A stretch of 52,137 nt of DNA from Novosphingobium naphthalenivorans NBRC 102051. GTDB taxonomy: Bacteria > Pseudomonadota > Alphaproteobacteria > Sphingomonadales > Sphingomonadaceae. Positions 32,042 through 40,181 of the stretch are shown one piece after another; within the stretch, counting starts at the first letter, position 1; each line of letters opens with the position of its first letter. The stretch covers positions 1 to 52,137 of the forward strand of contig NZ_BCTX01000034.1 of assembly GCF_001590985.1 (NCBI RefSeq), given 5' to 3'. The position numbers were made by a program, and so were the translations under genes. The notes beneath the pieces were generated by a model that saw only the letters and a list, made by a program, of their open reading frames with translations, searched no databases and had not been told where the DNA came from.

Positions 32042-33591
32042 AGCTCTCCCCCGCAGACCAGGCTAAGCGCGCTGCCGAGATCCGCGCCCGCGAGATCCAG
32101 GGCGACCGGCTTGCGTCCGAGGCGGCGATCATGCGCCTGCCCAAGGGCGACCTGCTGCTCGGCTATCAGCAGCGCACGGTGGACCTGCTGTTCGCGGGCA
32201 CCGCGCTTCTGGTCATCGAGAAGAGCCGCCGTATCGGCCTGACGTGGGGCGTGGCTTCATTCGCAGCGCTGAAGGCGGCCAGCTCGATCGCGGCCGGTGG
32301 CTCCAATGTCTGGTACATGGGCTACGATAAGGACATGACGCTCGAATTTATCGAGGTCACGGCCATGTGGGCCCGCGCGTTCGGGCTGGTCGCGGGCGAG
32401 CTGCAGGAAGAGGAAGTCCTCTACACCGACGAAAACGGCAAGGAACAGGGGATCAAGGCGTTCTCGATCCGGTTCGCCTCGGGCTTCCGCGTCACGGCGC
32501 TGCCCAGCGTGCCGCGTGCCCTGCGCGGCAAGCAGGGCGTGGTGATCATCGACGAAGCCGCGTTCCACAAGGACGTGAACGAAGTGATCAAGTCGGCCAT
32601 GGCGCTGCTGATCTGGGGCGGCCAGGTCGTGGTCATTTCCACGCATGACGGCGTGGCCAACCCGTTCAACGTGCTGCTGGAAGAGATCCGTGCGGGCAAG
32701 CGCAAGGGCATGCCGCTGAAGATCACCTTCCGCGATGCGATGGAGGCCGGGCTCTACGAACGCGTGGCTATGGTCTCGCGCACCAAGGGCACCGAGCTTG
32801 ATCCGAAGGAACAGTGGGAAGCCGATATCCGCGCCGCCTATGGCGACGACGCGGGCGAGGAGCTGGACTGCATCCCCAAGCTGGGCGCTGGTGCGCTCAT
32901 CAGCCTGGAGGACATTCTCGCCTGCGAATCGGATGAAGCCGGAAGGCCAGAACTTTACACGGGCGGACTGTGTTACGGCGGACGCGACGTGGCGCGCCGG
33001 CGTGACGGTCAGATCCAACTCATCTTCGAGCTTATGGGCGACGTTCTATGGGAACGCGACGGCTATCGCGAATACGGTCAGACTTTCGCGCATCAGGATG
33101 CCTACTTCGACAAGAGCTTCCTCGACTGGCGCATGGTGCAGTGGCGGGTTGACCAGACCGGCATGGGTGAAAAGGTGGTCGAGGATCTTGTGATCAAGCA
33201 CGGCTCCTCTCGCGTCGTTGGTGTGATGTTGACGGGGCCGGAACGCGTTAATTTGGCCATCGGCCTGCAGAAGGTATTTCAGGAGCGCAAGATCCGCTTG
33301 CGGTCTGACCCCCGCACCCGCGCCGATCTCATGGCCATCAAGAAAATGGGAAGCGAGCAGGCCGGTACTGTTCGCATCGTCAATGACGGCGATATCCATG
33401 CGGACGAATTCTGGGCCTATGCACTGGCCTGCCAGGCGCGTGAGTATGCCGGTTCGTTGTTCGAATATCGGGGCATCGGCCAGGGAGAGAGCTGGCGTGG
33501 GCCGAAGCGAGGCTCGCCCGGCTACGTCAATCCGAAAGACCTGCCCGGATACGGCCAGAGCCGGTTCGGGCAACGCAGGGGAACATGGTAA
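32038..33591 (+). CDS. terminase large subunit (Mu gp28-like)
   Basis: 517 residues. The ATPase motor has a variant Walker A in VIEKSRRIGLTWG (about 61-72), an adenine-binding YQQRTVDLL upstream (Q motif) and Walker B VVIIDEAAF (D172, E173), then ISTHDG as motif III. The C-terminal RNase H-like nuclease begins at CYGGRDVARRRDG (first acidic residue near 317), with VDQTGMGEKV and a final DIHADEFWAYALA. It cuts and packages phage plus flanking host DNA from integrated copies by headful filling. ATGA overlap upstream; one-base overlap downstream. Confidence 0.93.
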   Translation: MKLSPADQAKRAAEIRAREIQGDRLASEAAIMRLPKGDLLLGYQQRTVDLLFAGTALLVIEKSRRIGLTWGVASFAALKAASSIAAGGSNVWYMGYDKDMTLEFIEVTAMWARAFGLVAGELQEEEVLYTDENGKEQGIKAFSIRFASGFRVTALPSVPRALRGKQGVVIIDEAAFHKDVNEVIKSAMALLIWGGQVVVISTHDGVANPFNVLLEEIRAGKRKGMPLKITFRDAMEAGLYERVAMVSRTKGTELDPKEQWEADIRAAYGDDAGEELDCIPKLGAGALISLEDILACESDEAGRPELYTGGLCYGGRDVARRRDGQIQLIFELMGDVLWERDGYREYGQTFAHQDAYFDKSFLDWRMVQWRVDQTGMGEKVVEDLVIKHGSSRVVGVMLTGPERVNLAIGLQKVFQERKIRLRSDPRTRADLMAIKKMGSEQAGTVRIVNDGDIHADEFWAYALACQAREYAGSLFEYRGIGQGESWRGPKRGSPGYVNPKDLPGYGQSRFGQRRGTW

Positions 33592-33773
33592 TGGATATCG
33601 AGCCTCGCGAAGATCACTTCGTCATTCGTCATTCCGGCCAGATCGTAAATCAGCGCTTCCCCACGGAAGATGATGCCTGGGCATGGGCAGACATGCACAT
33701 CGACGATCAGGTTTTCGATTCCCCGAACAATTGGTCTCCGCCGATCGACTATGAGGCCAGCGCCAATGGCTAA
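33591..33773 (+). CDS. small phage protein, unknown function
   Basis: 60 residues, acidic with aromatic residues (HFVIRHSGQIVNQRFPTEDD, then AWAWADMHIDDQVFD), resembling a short antiparallel sheet plus helix. It shares one base with the terminase stop and overlaps the portal gene by 8 bases. No family recognised. Confidence 0.6.
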   Translation: MDIEPREDHFVIRHSGQIVNQRFPTEDDAWAWADMHIDDQVFDSPNNWSPPIDYEASANG

Positions 33774-35430
33774 CCCGCCCGCCCTTGTCCTGCCCGATGG
33801 CCGGCCGCTCACGCGCGAGAGCCTGGGCGGCGAGATCGCCAAGCCCTCGCGCGCATCGATCCGCACGATCCAGTCAGGCCACCCGGCGCAGGGCCTCACG
33901 CCCGGCCGTCTGGCGCAGCTGCTGCGCTCGGCCGAGCAAGGCGATGCCACGGCCTATTACGAGCTGGCCGAGGAGATGGAGGAGAAGGATCTCCACTATC
34001 TGGCGCTGCTGCGTACCCGTAAGCTGGCCGTCGCGCAGCTGCCAATCGAGGTGGAACCGGCTGACGACAGCGTCCAGGCCAAGGAAGATGCCAAGCTGAT
34101 CGAGGACTGGCTCGATCGCGACATGCTGGAAACCGAGCTGTTCGACATCCTCGATGCGATCGGCAAGGGCGTGTCCGCCACCGAAATCCTGTGGGACATG
34201 AAGCCGAAGAGCTGGATGCCCCGCGCGCTCAAGTGGCGCGATCCGCGCTGGTTCAAGTTCGATGATGATACCGGCGAGGAACTGCTGCTGCGCGGCGGGC
34301 CGGACGGAACCGGGACCGATACGCCGCTGCCCGCTGGCAAGTTCATCGTGCACGCTCATCCCAGCAAGTCCGGCCTGCCGGTACGCGGCGGTCTCGCGCG
34401 GATCGCGGCCTGGGGCTACATGTTCAAGAACTTCGCGATCAAGGACTGGGTGACGTTCCTGGAACGCTATGGCCAGCCCTTGCGCATCGGCAAGTACGGC
34501 CCGAACGAAAGCGAGGAGAACAAGGCGATCCTCTACCGCGCGCTGTGGGAACTGGGCAGCGACGCGGCGGCAGCCTTCCCCGAAACCATGAGCGTGGACT
34601 TCGTGGACCGCAAGGCGGGCACCGCGCCGAACGACCTGTGGAAGAGCCACGCCGAGTACATCGACGAGCAGCTTTCCAAGGCAGTGCTCGGCCAGACCAG
34701 CACCACGGATGCCAAGGCGGGCGGGCTCGGTTCCGGGCAGGCGGACAGCCATAGCAAGGTGGCGGAGACGATCGAGCGCGCCGATGCCAAGCTGCTCGCC
34801 GCCACGCTCAACCGCGATGCCGTCGTGCCAATCGTCATGCTCAACCGGGGACCGCGCGAGAAGTATCCCCGGCTCAAGATCGGCCGTCCCGACGAGGAGG
34901 ACATCAAGCTCTCGATCGAGAGCGCCGAGAAGCTCACGAACCTTGGCGTCAAAATCGATGGCGAGGAGATGCGCGAACGCGCCGGGCTGCCCGCCGCGAA
35001 GAGTGATGAGACGGCGCTGAAACCGGGTGGCGTAAATTCGCCTCAGGAGGCCGCTGGGGCGCCTGCGGGGGCGGTGCCCGCCAAAAATCCCGCGCCTGCC
35101 CTCTTAAACCCTCTTAAATCGACGACAGCGGCAAGTCCGGGCGAGACCGGAACCCTGCAATCGCAGTCCGCAGCGTTGCAGGAACGCCAGCCCGATGCCC
35201 TGGCGCTGACCACGGACGAGGCGCTGGGCGACTGGGAAGCCATGGTGACGCCGCTGCTCGATCCGGTGGATGCGCTGATCGCCGGTTGCGAGACGCTGGG
35301 TGAGCTGCAATCGCGCCTGGCTGAAGCGATGGACGGCATGGACCCGGCGGTGTTCACCGAGGCGCTGGCACGCGGTCTGTTCGCGGCGCGGATCTCGGGC
35401 GAGGCGAAGCCCGGCAAGAATGCGGGGTGA
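33766..35430 (+). CDS. portal protein, DUF935 (Mu gp29-like)
   Basis: 554 residues. DUF935 blocks include TPGRLAQLLRSAEQGDATAY, HYLALLRTRKLAVAQLPIEV, VSATEILWDMKPKSWMPRAL, the R-W-F-K-F strand and GLARIAAWGYMFKNFAIKDW, then F-L-E-R-Y-G-Q-P-L-R-I-G-K-Y. It forms the dodecameric DNA channel at the capsid vertex. Residues about 430-480 are a low-complexity Pro/Ala/Gly/Ser linker (including a 10-base tandem repeat at 35099-35118 encoding L-L-N-P-L-K), followed by a helical domain likely to belong to the same structural role as the C-terminal part of Mu gp29. Confidence 0.93.
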   Translation: MANPPALVLPDGRPLTRESLGGEIAKPSRASIRTIQSGHPAQGLTPGRLAQLLRSAEQGDATAYYELAEEMEEKDLHYLALLRTRKLAVAQLPIEVEPADDSVQAKEDAKLIEDWLDRDMLETELFDILDAIGKGVSATEILWDMKPKSWMPRALKWRDPRWFKFDDDTGEELLLRGGPDGTGTDTPLPAGKFIVHAHPSKSGLPVRGGLARIAAWGYMFKNFAIKDWVTFLERYGQPLRIGKYGPNESEENKAILYRALWELGSDAAAAFPETMSVDFVDRKAGTAPNDLWKSHAEYIDEQLSKAVLGQTSTTDAKAGGLGSGQADSHSKVAETIERADAKLLAATLNRDAVVPIVMLNRGPREKYPRLKIGRPDEEDIKLSIESAEKLTNLGVKIDGEEMRERAGLPAAKSDETALKPGGVNSPQEAAGAPAGAVPAKNPAPALLNPLKSTTAASPGETGTLQSQSAALQERQPDALALTTDEALGDWEAMVTPLLDPVDALIAGCETLGELQSRLAEAMDGMDPAVFTEALARGLFAARISGEAKPGKNAG

Positions 35431-35433
35431 CGC

Positions 35434-35994
35434 GTGGCCGCCGGTGATCTGCACCAGGACGATCTGAGCATCGCCTTCACCTTCAGCCGGTCGGAGGCGG
35501 CAGTCTATACCGACGCGGCCGGGGCGGCGCAGACGGCGGCGGTGGATGCGCCGCGCTTCGATCACGATGGCACCGGCAGCGCGCGTGGGCTGCTGATGAC
35601 GGCCGGGTCTGATCTGGGCACGCAGGACCGGATCGCCATCGATCCGCTGATGCTGCCCGAGGCGATGGTGGCTGGCCCCCGGCCGGTCGACCGTGAGGCC
35701 ACCGTGTTTCATGCCTTCGTGGCGCTGGGCGTCGATCCCTGGGCGGTCGAGCGCCGCGCCTGGTACACGCGCAATGCGCCCGCGCTGATCGACGGGCTGC
35801 TAAGCCAGCAAGGGCATCATCTGGAAATCGGCGTGATCACCGGCTTTCGTGCCAATCTCGGCGGCTATGTCCGGCTGCGCGGGAAAGTGTGGACGCTGGC
35901 GACCGGGATCGCGGGCAACGCCGCCGGCGCCGCGCTGACCACCGATGCGGCCGGAACCCTGCCGCTGATCGTCGCCGGAGCGGAGGCACCCTGA
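35434..35994 (+). CDS. phage structural protein of unknown role
   Basis: 186 residues from a GTG 3 bases after the portal stop. The N-terminus (SIAFTFSRSEAAVYTDAAGA followed by P-R-F-D-H-D) resembles short head-fibre or decoration modules that carry a y-t-d-x-x-G pattern; the rest is mixed. Inserted between portal and the MuF-type gene, a slot empty in Mu. Probably a virion protein, but this rests only on position. Confidence 0.6.
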   Translation: MAAGDLHQDDLSIAFTFSRSEAAVYTDAAGAAQTAAVDAPRFDHDGTGSARGLLMTAGSDLGTQDRIAIDPLMLPEAMVAGPRPVDREATVFHAFVALGVDPWAVERRAWYTRNAPALIDGLLSQQGHHLEIGVITGFRANLGGYVRLRGKVWTLATGIAGNAAGAALTTDAAGTLPLIVAGAEAP

Positions 35995-36191
35995 TGGCAG
36001 TCAATCGCTACAAGTCGCTTGATCCGCTGATAGAATTGCGTTGTCCGGACTGCGGCGAGACGATGCGTACCGCGCGGCTCGATGACGATCCGCCCGAAGC
36101 AACGGTGTGCGAGATCATCTGCCCGGACTGTGATGACGGAGATTTCCACGCCGCGCGCTTCATCGACCGGTACGGCAACGAGGTTCGTTGA
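35994..36191 (+). CDS. small zinc-ribbon protein
   Basis: 65 residues with CPDC (17-20) and CPDC (43-46) plus another Cys (C39), a plausible zinc ribbon. Related in plan to the other mini zinc proteins of this phage but not in sequence. One-base overlaps on both sides in the head operon. Function unknown. Confidence 0.62.
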   Translation: MAVNRYKSLDPLIELRCPDCGETMRTARLDDDPPEATVCEIICPDCDDGDFHAARFIDRYGNEVR

Positions 36192-37372
36192 TGGCTGACG
36201 AACCGCTCCCGCGCCTCGATCCCAAGGAGGCCATCGCCTGGTTCCGTGCCAAGGGCTATGTGATCGGCTTCGACTGGCAGGACGTGTGGCAGGAAGAACA
36301 TGCCCGCGCCTTCACCGTCGCCAAGGCGATGAGCCGCGATCTGCTGGAGGATATCCGGGCCGAGGTGGACAAGGCCCTGGCCGAAGGCACCACGCTGCGC
36401 GATTTCACCAAGGCGCTGCGCCCCCGGCTGCAGGCACGCGGGTGGTGGGGCAAGGCGCTGCAGGAAGATCCCGCAACGGGGGAAACGAAGGTGGTGCAGC
36501 TGGGCAGCCCGGCCCGGCTGCGCACGATCTACGAGACGAACCTGCGCACCAGCTATGCAGCGGGCAAGTGGCAGCGCATCGAGCGCGCGAAGAAGACGCT
36601 GCCCTACCTGCGCTACGTCTCCGTGATGGACGGACGCGAACGGCCGCAGCACCATGACTGGCACGGCACGATCCTGCTCGTCGATGATCCCTGGTGGGAA
36701 ACGCATAATCCGCCCTGCGGCTGGGGTTGCCGCTGCGATACGCAATCGCTCAACCTGCGGATGATGGCGCGAAAGGGCTGGACCGTGACCGAGCCGCGCA
36801 AGTTCCCCGAGCGCGAATACGTCAACCGGCGCACCGGCGAAGTCACCCGGCTGGAACAGGGCATCGATCCGGGCTGGAGCTACAACGTCGGCAAGGCCCC
36901 GCTGGACGGGCTCACCCCGGCGCCGCGCCTCGGCAAGATGTCCGGCGACGCGGGCGAGCTGCAGGCAATTCTCTCAGAAGACGCTTATGCACCGCTGAGA
37001 ACCTTCTTTGCGGCCTTTGGGATGAACACGCGCGCCGCCGCCGTGAAGGGCACGGTGTGGACCGATCCGGCCGGGTGGCCGCTGGCGATCTCGGCCGGGC
37101 TGCTGCGCGGTGCGGATGGGGCGATGGTGCCGCTGGACGCCGCCCAGGCGCGCTCGCTCGGCATGGCGGCGCAAGTGCTGCGCGAGCCCGATACGATCGG
37201 CTGGGTCTGGGTGACGGGGCAGGACGGCCGGGCGATGCTGGTGCGCCGCTACAAGTCGGCGGCGGGCGTGGTCGACATAGGCGGCGCCTTCTGGCGCTGG
37301 CAGGCAGGCCCGGCGCGCGGGCTGAAGGATCGGCTGGTTGTCCGGAAAGCTCAACCAGCGTCGAACAATTGA
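36191..37372 (+). CDS. F: MuF-like minor head protein with C-terminal nuclease-like extension
   Basis: 393 residues. The central MuF/SPP1-gp7 domain has RLRTIYETNLRTSYAAGKWQ and VSVMDGRERPQHHDWHGTIL, then NPPCGWGCRCDTQSLN, the conserved Cys/His block. After about residue 258 a separate domain follows: LRTFFAAFGMNTRAAAV, then QVLREPDTIGWVWV, RAMLVRRYKS and GVVDIGGAFW. That pattern is similar to the phage barnase/EndoU/ColicinE5-like nuclease domains commonly joined to MuF proteins; I infer it from the P-D-x-I-G-W and R-R-Y-K strand order. MuF proteins are packaged in the head near the portal. Overlaps the convergent gene at its 3' end by 22 bases. Confidence 0.85.
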   Translation: MADEPLPRLDPKEAIAWFRAKGYVIGFDWQDVWQEEHARAFTVAKAMSRDLLEDIRAEVDKALAEGTTLRDFTKALRPRLQARGWWGKALQEDPATGETKVVQLGSPARLRTIYETNLRTSYAAGKWQRIERAKKTLPYLRYVSVMDGRERPQHHDWHGTILLVDDPWWETHNPPCGWGCRCDTQSLNLRMMARKGWTVTEPRKFPEREYVNRRTGEVTRLEQGIDPGWSYNVGKAPLDGLTPAPRLGKMSGDAGELQAILSEDAYAPLRTFFAAFGMNTRAAAVKGTVWTDPAGWPLAISAGLLRGADGAMVPLDAAQARSLGMAAQVLREPDTIGWVWVTGQDGRAMLVRRYKSAAGVVDIGGAFWRWQAGPARGLKDRLVVRKAQPASNN

Positions 37373-37566
37373 AACGGTTCTATCAGCACGAAGGATCTTC
37401 CATCGTTGACACCGTCCTTCTGTTCAACGGAGATCATCTCACAATCCAAGGCCAGAAGTGTACCTTCGTAATAATCTTCAACGACCACCGGCGTCGCCGC
37501 ACCGGCTTTGGCTTCCAGCGCCTTGAGCACTGCGATAAGTTCCCCCAGTTTGATGGTCGGTTGCAT
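37351..37566 (-). CDS. small convergent protein overlapping the MuF gene end
   Basis: 71 residues, acidic, on the opposite strand to the whole late region. The ATG has GAGGA 8 bases upstream. The sequence TIKLGELIAVLKALEAKAGA, then TPVVVEDYYEG and ISVEQKDG, resembles a widespread but uncharacterised phage protein type (short helix followed by P-V-V-V-x-x-Y). Longer frame to 37602 has no ribosome site. It ends 22 bases inside the MuF C-terminal domain gene. It might be an immunity or regulatory factor in lysogeny; there is no direct evidence. Confidence 0.72.
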   Translation of the reverse strand: MQPTIKLGELIAVLKALEAKAGAATPVVVEDYYEGTLLALDCEMISVEQKDGVNDGRSFVLIEPFQLFDAG

Positions 37567-37685
37567 GGTCGCTATCCTCAATGCGTCTGACAGGTTGGCC
37601 AATTAGGATTTCGTTCGGCTATTGTCGAATCGATCTCAGCCCGGGTAAGCAGGCGCAGTCATAGCCCGCCGAGCGATTGCCGGTC

Positions 37686-37733
37686 ATGATGCGCCCGCGC
37701 AGGTAACAGTCCCTTCCGGCACCACGCTACCCA
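37686..37733 (+). promoter_or_regulatory. late promoter candidate, copy 2
   Basis: Element 37686-37707 agrees with the 25853-25874 element at 19 of 22 bases: ATGATGCGC, two bases, GCGCA, one base, GTAAC. CGCTAC stands 20 bases later at the same offset as CCCTAT in copy 1. The ATG of the protease/scaffold gene is again exactly 33 bases past the element. It lies in a 170-base gap after the convergent gene, where a new promoter is needed. Confidence 0.72.
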
Positions 37734-37739
37734 GCGGGC

Positions 37740-38849
37740 ATGACGCAGCCCGCACTCTCCGAAATCGAAGGCAGCACGATTGCCAGCGCGATCGAACTCG
37801 ACGCGCAGGGCAAGGCGCCCCGGCGGATGAAGCTGCTGCCCTACGGCACGTACCGGGGGCGTGACGGTCGCGGTCCCTATGTGCTGGAGCCGGGCACGCA
37901 TGCCGAACAGGTGATCGCCGCCACCCGCGACTATTACGGCGGGAACGACATGATGGTCGATTACGATCATCAGTCCGCGCTCGCCGCCGTGCCCGGTGTG
38001 GGCGGCACCGCCAGGGCTTCCGGGTGGATCAAGACCGGTACTCTCACGGCCGAGGCCGATGGCATCTGGGCCGATGTCGAATGGACCGAGATGGCCGCCG
38101 CCGCCATCGAAAACAAGGAATACCGGTACCACTCCCCGTGGTTCTTCCGGCACCCCGAAACCGGCCGGATCACGCGCATCCGCAATGCCGGGCTGACCAA
38201 TTCCCCCAACCTCGATCTTCCCGCTCTCGCGTCCGCCCAGGGCGGCGCTTCAGGAGAAAGTGAACCGATGACCCAGATTGCACTGGCGCCGCTTGTAACG
38301 GCGCTGGCCCTGTCGGCGAATGCCGGTGAGGCCGAAGTGCTCGCCGCGATCGGCGGGCTCAAGGACAAGGCGCAGGCCGGTGAGACCGTTCTCGCCAGCG
38401 CCCGCGCCACGCTCGGCCTGGGCGCCGACGCCGATGGCGAAGCCGTGCTGGCCGCCGTGGGCACCGCCGTCGAAGGCGCGAAGGCGGGCGAGCCCGATCC
38501 GCGCAAGTGGGTGCCCAAGGCGGGCTTCGACGAACTCAAGGGGCGCGTGGACAAGCTGGACGAGGATCGCGTCCTCGCCATGGTCGATGCTGCCAGCAGT
38601 GGCGATGCGCCCAAGCTGACCCCGGCAATGCGCGACTGGGCCATCAAGCTCGGCAAGCGCGATATCGGCGAGCTGCAGAGCTTCCTCGATACAGCGCCTG
38701 CTTTCGAGGGGGCGAAGTCCACCGTGAAGGGTGAGCCGCCTGCAGCCGAGAAGGGCAAGCTGACCGAGGAAGAAGCCGAGATCTGCGCCGCCATGGGGAT
38801 GACCAAGGAGGACTTCCTCAAAACCCGCGACGAAGAGGAGGCGCTCTGA
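37740..38849 (+). CDS. I: head maturation protease/scaffold (Mu I protein-like)
   Basis: 369 residues. The N-terminal protease part (1-170) has KLLPYGTYRGRDGRGPYVLE, DMMVDYDHQSAL (likely active-site His), ASGWIKTGTL and RNAGLTNSPNLDLPAL (likely Ser); the last is the usual S24-unrelated Mu I motif with N-x-P. The C-terminal 190 residues are alpha-helical and acidic, typical of a scaffold. An internal ATG at 38268 with an AGGAG ahead probably makes the scaffold alone, as gpZ in Mu. First gene of the second late unit. Confidence 0.88.
   Translation: MTQPALSEIEGSTIASAIELDAQGKAPRRMKLLPYGTYRGRDGRGPYVLEPGTHAEQVIAATRDYYGGNDMMVDYDHQSALAAVPGVGGTARASGWIKTGTLTAEADGIWADVEWTEMAAAAIENKEYRYHSPWFFRHPETGRITRIRNAGLTNSPNLDLPALASAQGGASGESEPMTQIALAPLVTALALSANAGEAEVLAAIGGLKDKAQAGETVLASARATLGLGADADGEAVLAAVGTAVEGAKAGEPDPRKWVPKAGFDELKGRVDKLDEDRVLAMVDAASSGDAPKLTPAMRDWAIKLGKRDIGELQSFLDTAPAFEGAKSTVKGEPPAAEKGKLTEEEAEICAAMGMTKEDFLKTRDEEEAL
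38268..38849 (+). CDS. Z: internal-start scaffold protein (Mu Z-like)
   Basis: 193 residues, identical to the C-terminal half of the protease gene. The ATG at 38268 has AGGAG (38252-38256) 11 bases before it and lies right at the domain boundary, after the G-A-S-G-E-S-E-P linker. The helical, acidic composition fits a capsid scaffold that is degraded after assembly. Evidence is the start signal and analogy with Mu. Confidence 0.62.
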   Translation: MTQIALAPLVTALALSANAGEAEVLAAIGGLKDKAQAGETVLASARATLGLGADADGEAVLAAVGTAVEGAKAGEPDPRKWVPKAGFDELKGRVDKLDEDRVLAMVDAASSGDAPKLTPAMRDWAIKLGKRDIGELQSFLDTAPAFEGAKSTVKGEPPAAEKGKLTEEEAEICAAMGMTKEDFLKTRDEEEAL

Positions 38850-39259
38850 TGGCCGCACTTACCGAAGCTCGCCTCACCAAGGAACGAGACGGCACAACCT
38901 TTGGGCGCGGTGTAGCCGCGACCAAGATCATTCACGAAGGGGCGTTGGTATGCCTGTCAGCGACTGGGTTCGCGACGCCCGGTGCGACCGCGACCACGCT
39001 GACCGCTGATGGTATTGCGCTGCAGTCAGTCGACAATTCGGCGGGGGCGGATGGCGATCTGACTGTCGAAGTCAAGCGCGGCACATTCCAGTTCGCCAAC
39101 TCGGCTGCTGCCGATGCCATCACCGCCGCCGAGATCGGGGACACTGCCTACATCGTCGATGACCAGACCGTCGCCAAGACGGACGGAACGGGTACCCGCT
39201 CGGCGGCGGGCAAGATCGTCGATGTCGATGCCCAGGGCGTCTGGGTGAAGATCGGCTGA
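38849..39259 (+). CDS. capsid decoration protein (DUF2190-like)
   Basis: 136 residues, beta-rich: GRGVAATKIIHEGALVCLSA, ATTLTADGIALQSVDNSAGA, DLTVEVKRGTFQF, then TAAEIGDTAYIVDDQTVAKT. This is the pattern of small head-stabilising proteins found before the major capsid gene in Mu-like phages. It shares one base with the scaffold stop. Likely on the capsid surface at threefold positions. Confidence 0.78.
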   Translation: MAALTEARLTKERDGTTFGRGVAATKIIHEGALVCLSATGFATPGATATTLTADGIALQSVDNSAGADGDLTVEVKRGTFQFANSAAADAITAAEIGDTAYIVDDQTVAKTDGTGTRSAAGKIVDVDAQGVWVKIG

Positions 39260-39284
39260 GGCCGGGAACAGAGGAACTCACGAC

Positions 39285-40181
39285 ATGAAAATCACTCCTG
39301 GAGTGTTGCAGACGCTCGGCACGGCCTTCAAGACCGCCTATCAATCAGGCGTCGGCCTCGTTGCCGACACGTCGATCGACGACATCGCCATGACCGTAAC
39401 CAGCACGACCTCGCAGAACGAGTACGGTTGGCTTGGCGAAGTGCCCGACATGCGCGAATGGATCGGTGACCGCGTCATCAACCAGTTCGAAGGTCACGGT
39501 TACACGATCAAGAACAAGGATTGGGAACAGACCGTTGGCGTCAAGCGCAACGATATCCTGGACGACAATCTTGGTCTCTATACGACCAAATTCCGGGCGA
39601 TGGGCCGCGCGACTGCTGCGCACCCGCCCAAGCTTGCTTACGGCCTGTTGAAGGACGGGTTCGCCACCGAGTGCTATGATGGCCAGTATTTCTTCGACAC
39701 TGACCATGCCGTCCTCGATGCGAACGGCGATCCGCAGTCCAAAGCCAATTTCGTCGATGGAGCGTTTGCGCCTTGGTTCCTCTTGGACACCGCCCATGAG
39801 GTCATGCCGATCGTGTTTCAGGATCGGCAGAAACCCATGTTCATGTCCAAGGACAAGCCGGACGACGACAACGTCTTTTACCGCAAGGAATATCACTACG
39901 GCGTCGATGCACGGTACAACGTAGGCTTCGGCCTGTGGCAGCTATGCTTTGCATCGAAAGCCGAGTTGACCACGGCCAATTTCGCGGCGCTGTTCGCGAT
40001 GATGGAAGGTCAGTTGGGCGATTACGACAGGCCGCTGGGAACCACACCGAAAGTTCTGCTGGTTCCGCCGGTCTATCGCGAGAAGGGCTTGCAGATCACC
40101 AACGCCGACAAAGACGAGAACGGCGCTTCGAACGTCTGGAAAGGCACTGTGCAGCTCAAGGTGTCGCCATGGCTCGCCTGA
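39285..40181 (+). CDS. T: major head subunit (Mu T-like)
   Basis: 298 residues, close to Mu gpT (296). Family blocks: LGTAFKTAYQSGV at the start, QNEYGWLGEVPDMREWIGDR, KNKDWEQTVGVKRNDILDDN and DGQYFFDTDH, then RPLGTTPKVLLVPP near the end. This HK97-fold-type capsid protein forms the head shell. GAGGAACTC precedes the ATG weakly. Lower GC than its neighbours, as often with highly expressed capsid genes. Confidence 0.95.
   Translation: MKITPGVLQTLGTAFKTAYQSGVGLVADTSIDDIAMTVTSTTSQNEYGWLGEVPDMREWIGDRVINQFEGHGYTIKNKDWEQTVGVKRNDILDDNLGLYTTKFRAMGRATAAHPPKLAYGLLKDGFATECYDGQYFFDTDHAVLDANGDPQSKANFVDGAFAPWFLLDTAHEVMPIVFQDRQKPMFMSKDKPDDDNVFYRKEYHYGVDARYNVGFGLWQLCFASKAELTTANFAALFAMMEGQLGDYDRPLGTTPKVLLVPPVYREKGLQITNADKDENGASNVWKGTVQLKVSPWLA

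Noticed and set aside
35099..35118. CCCTCTTAAA tandem repeat, with similar CTCTTA strings at 14042-14058 and 27294
   Set aside because: Too short and scattered to call a dispersed element; within the portal gene it falls in a low-complexity linker.
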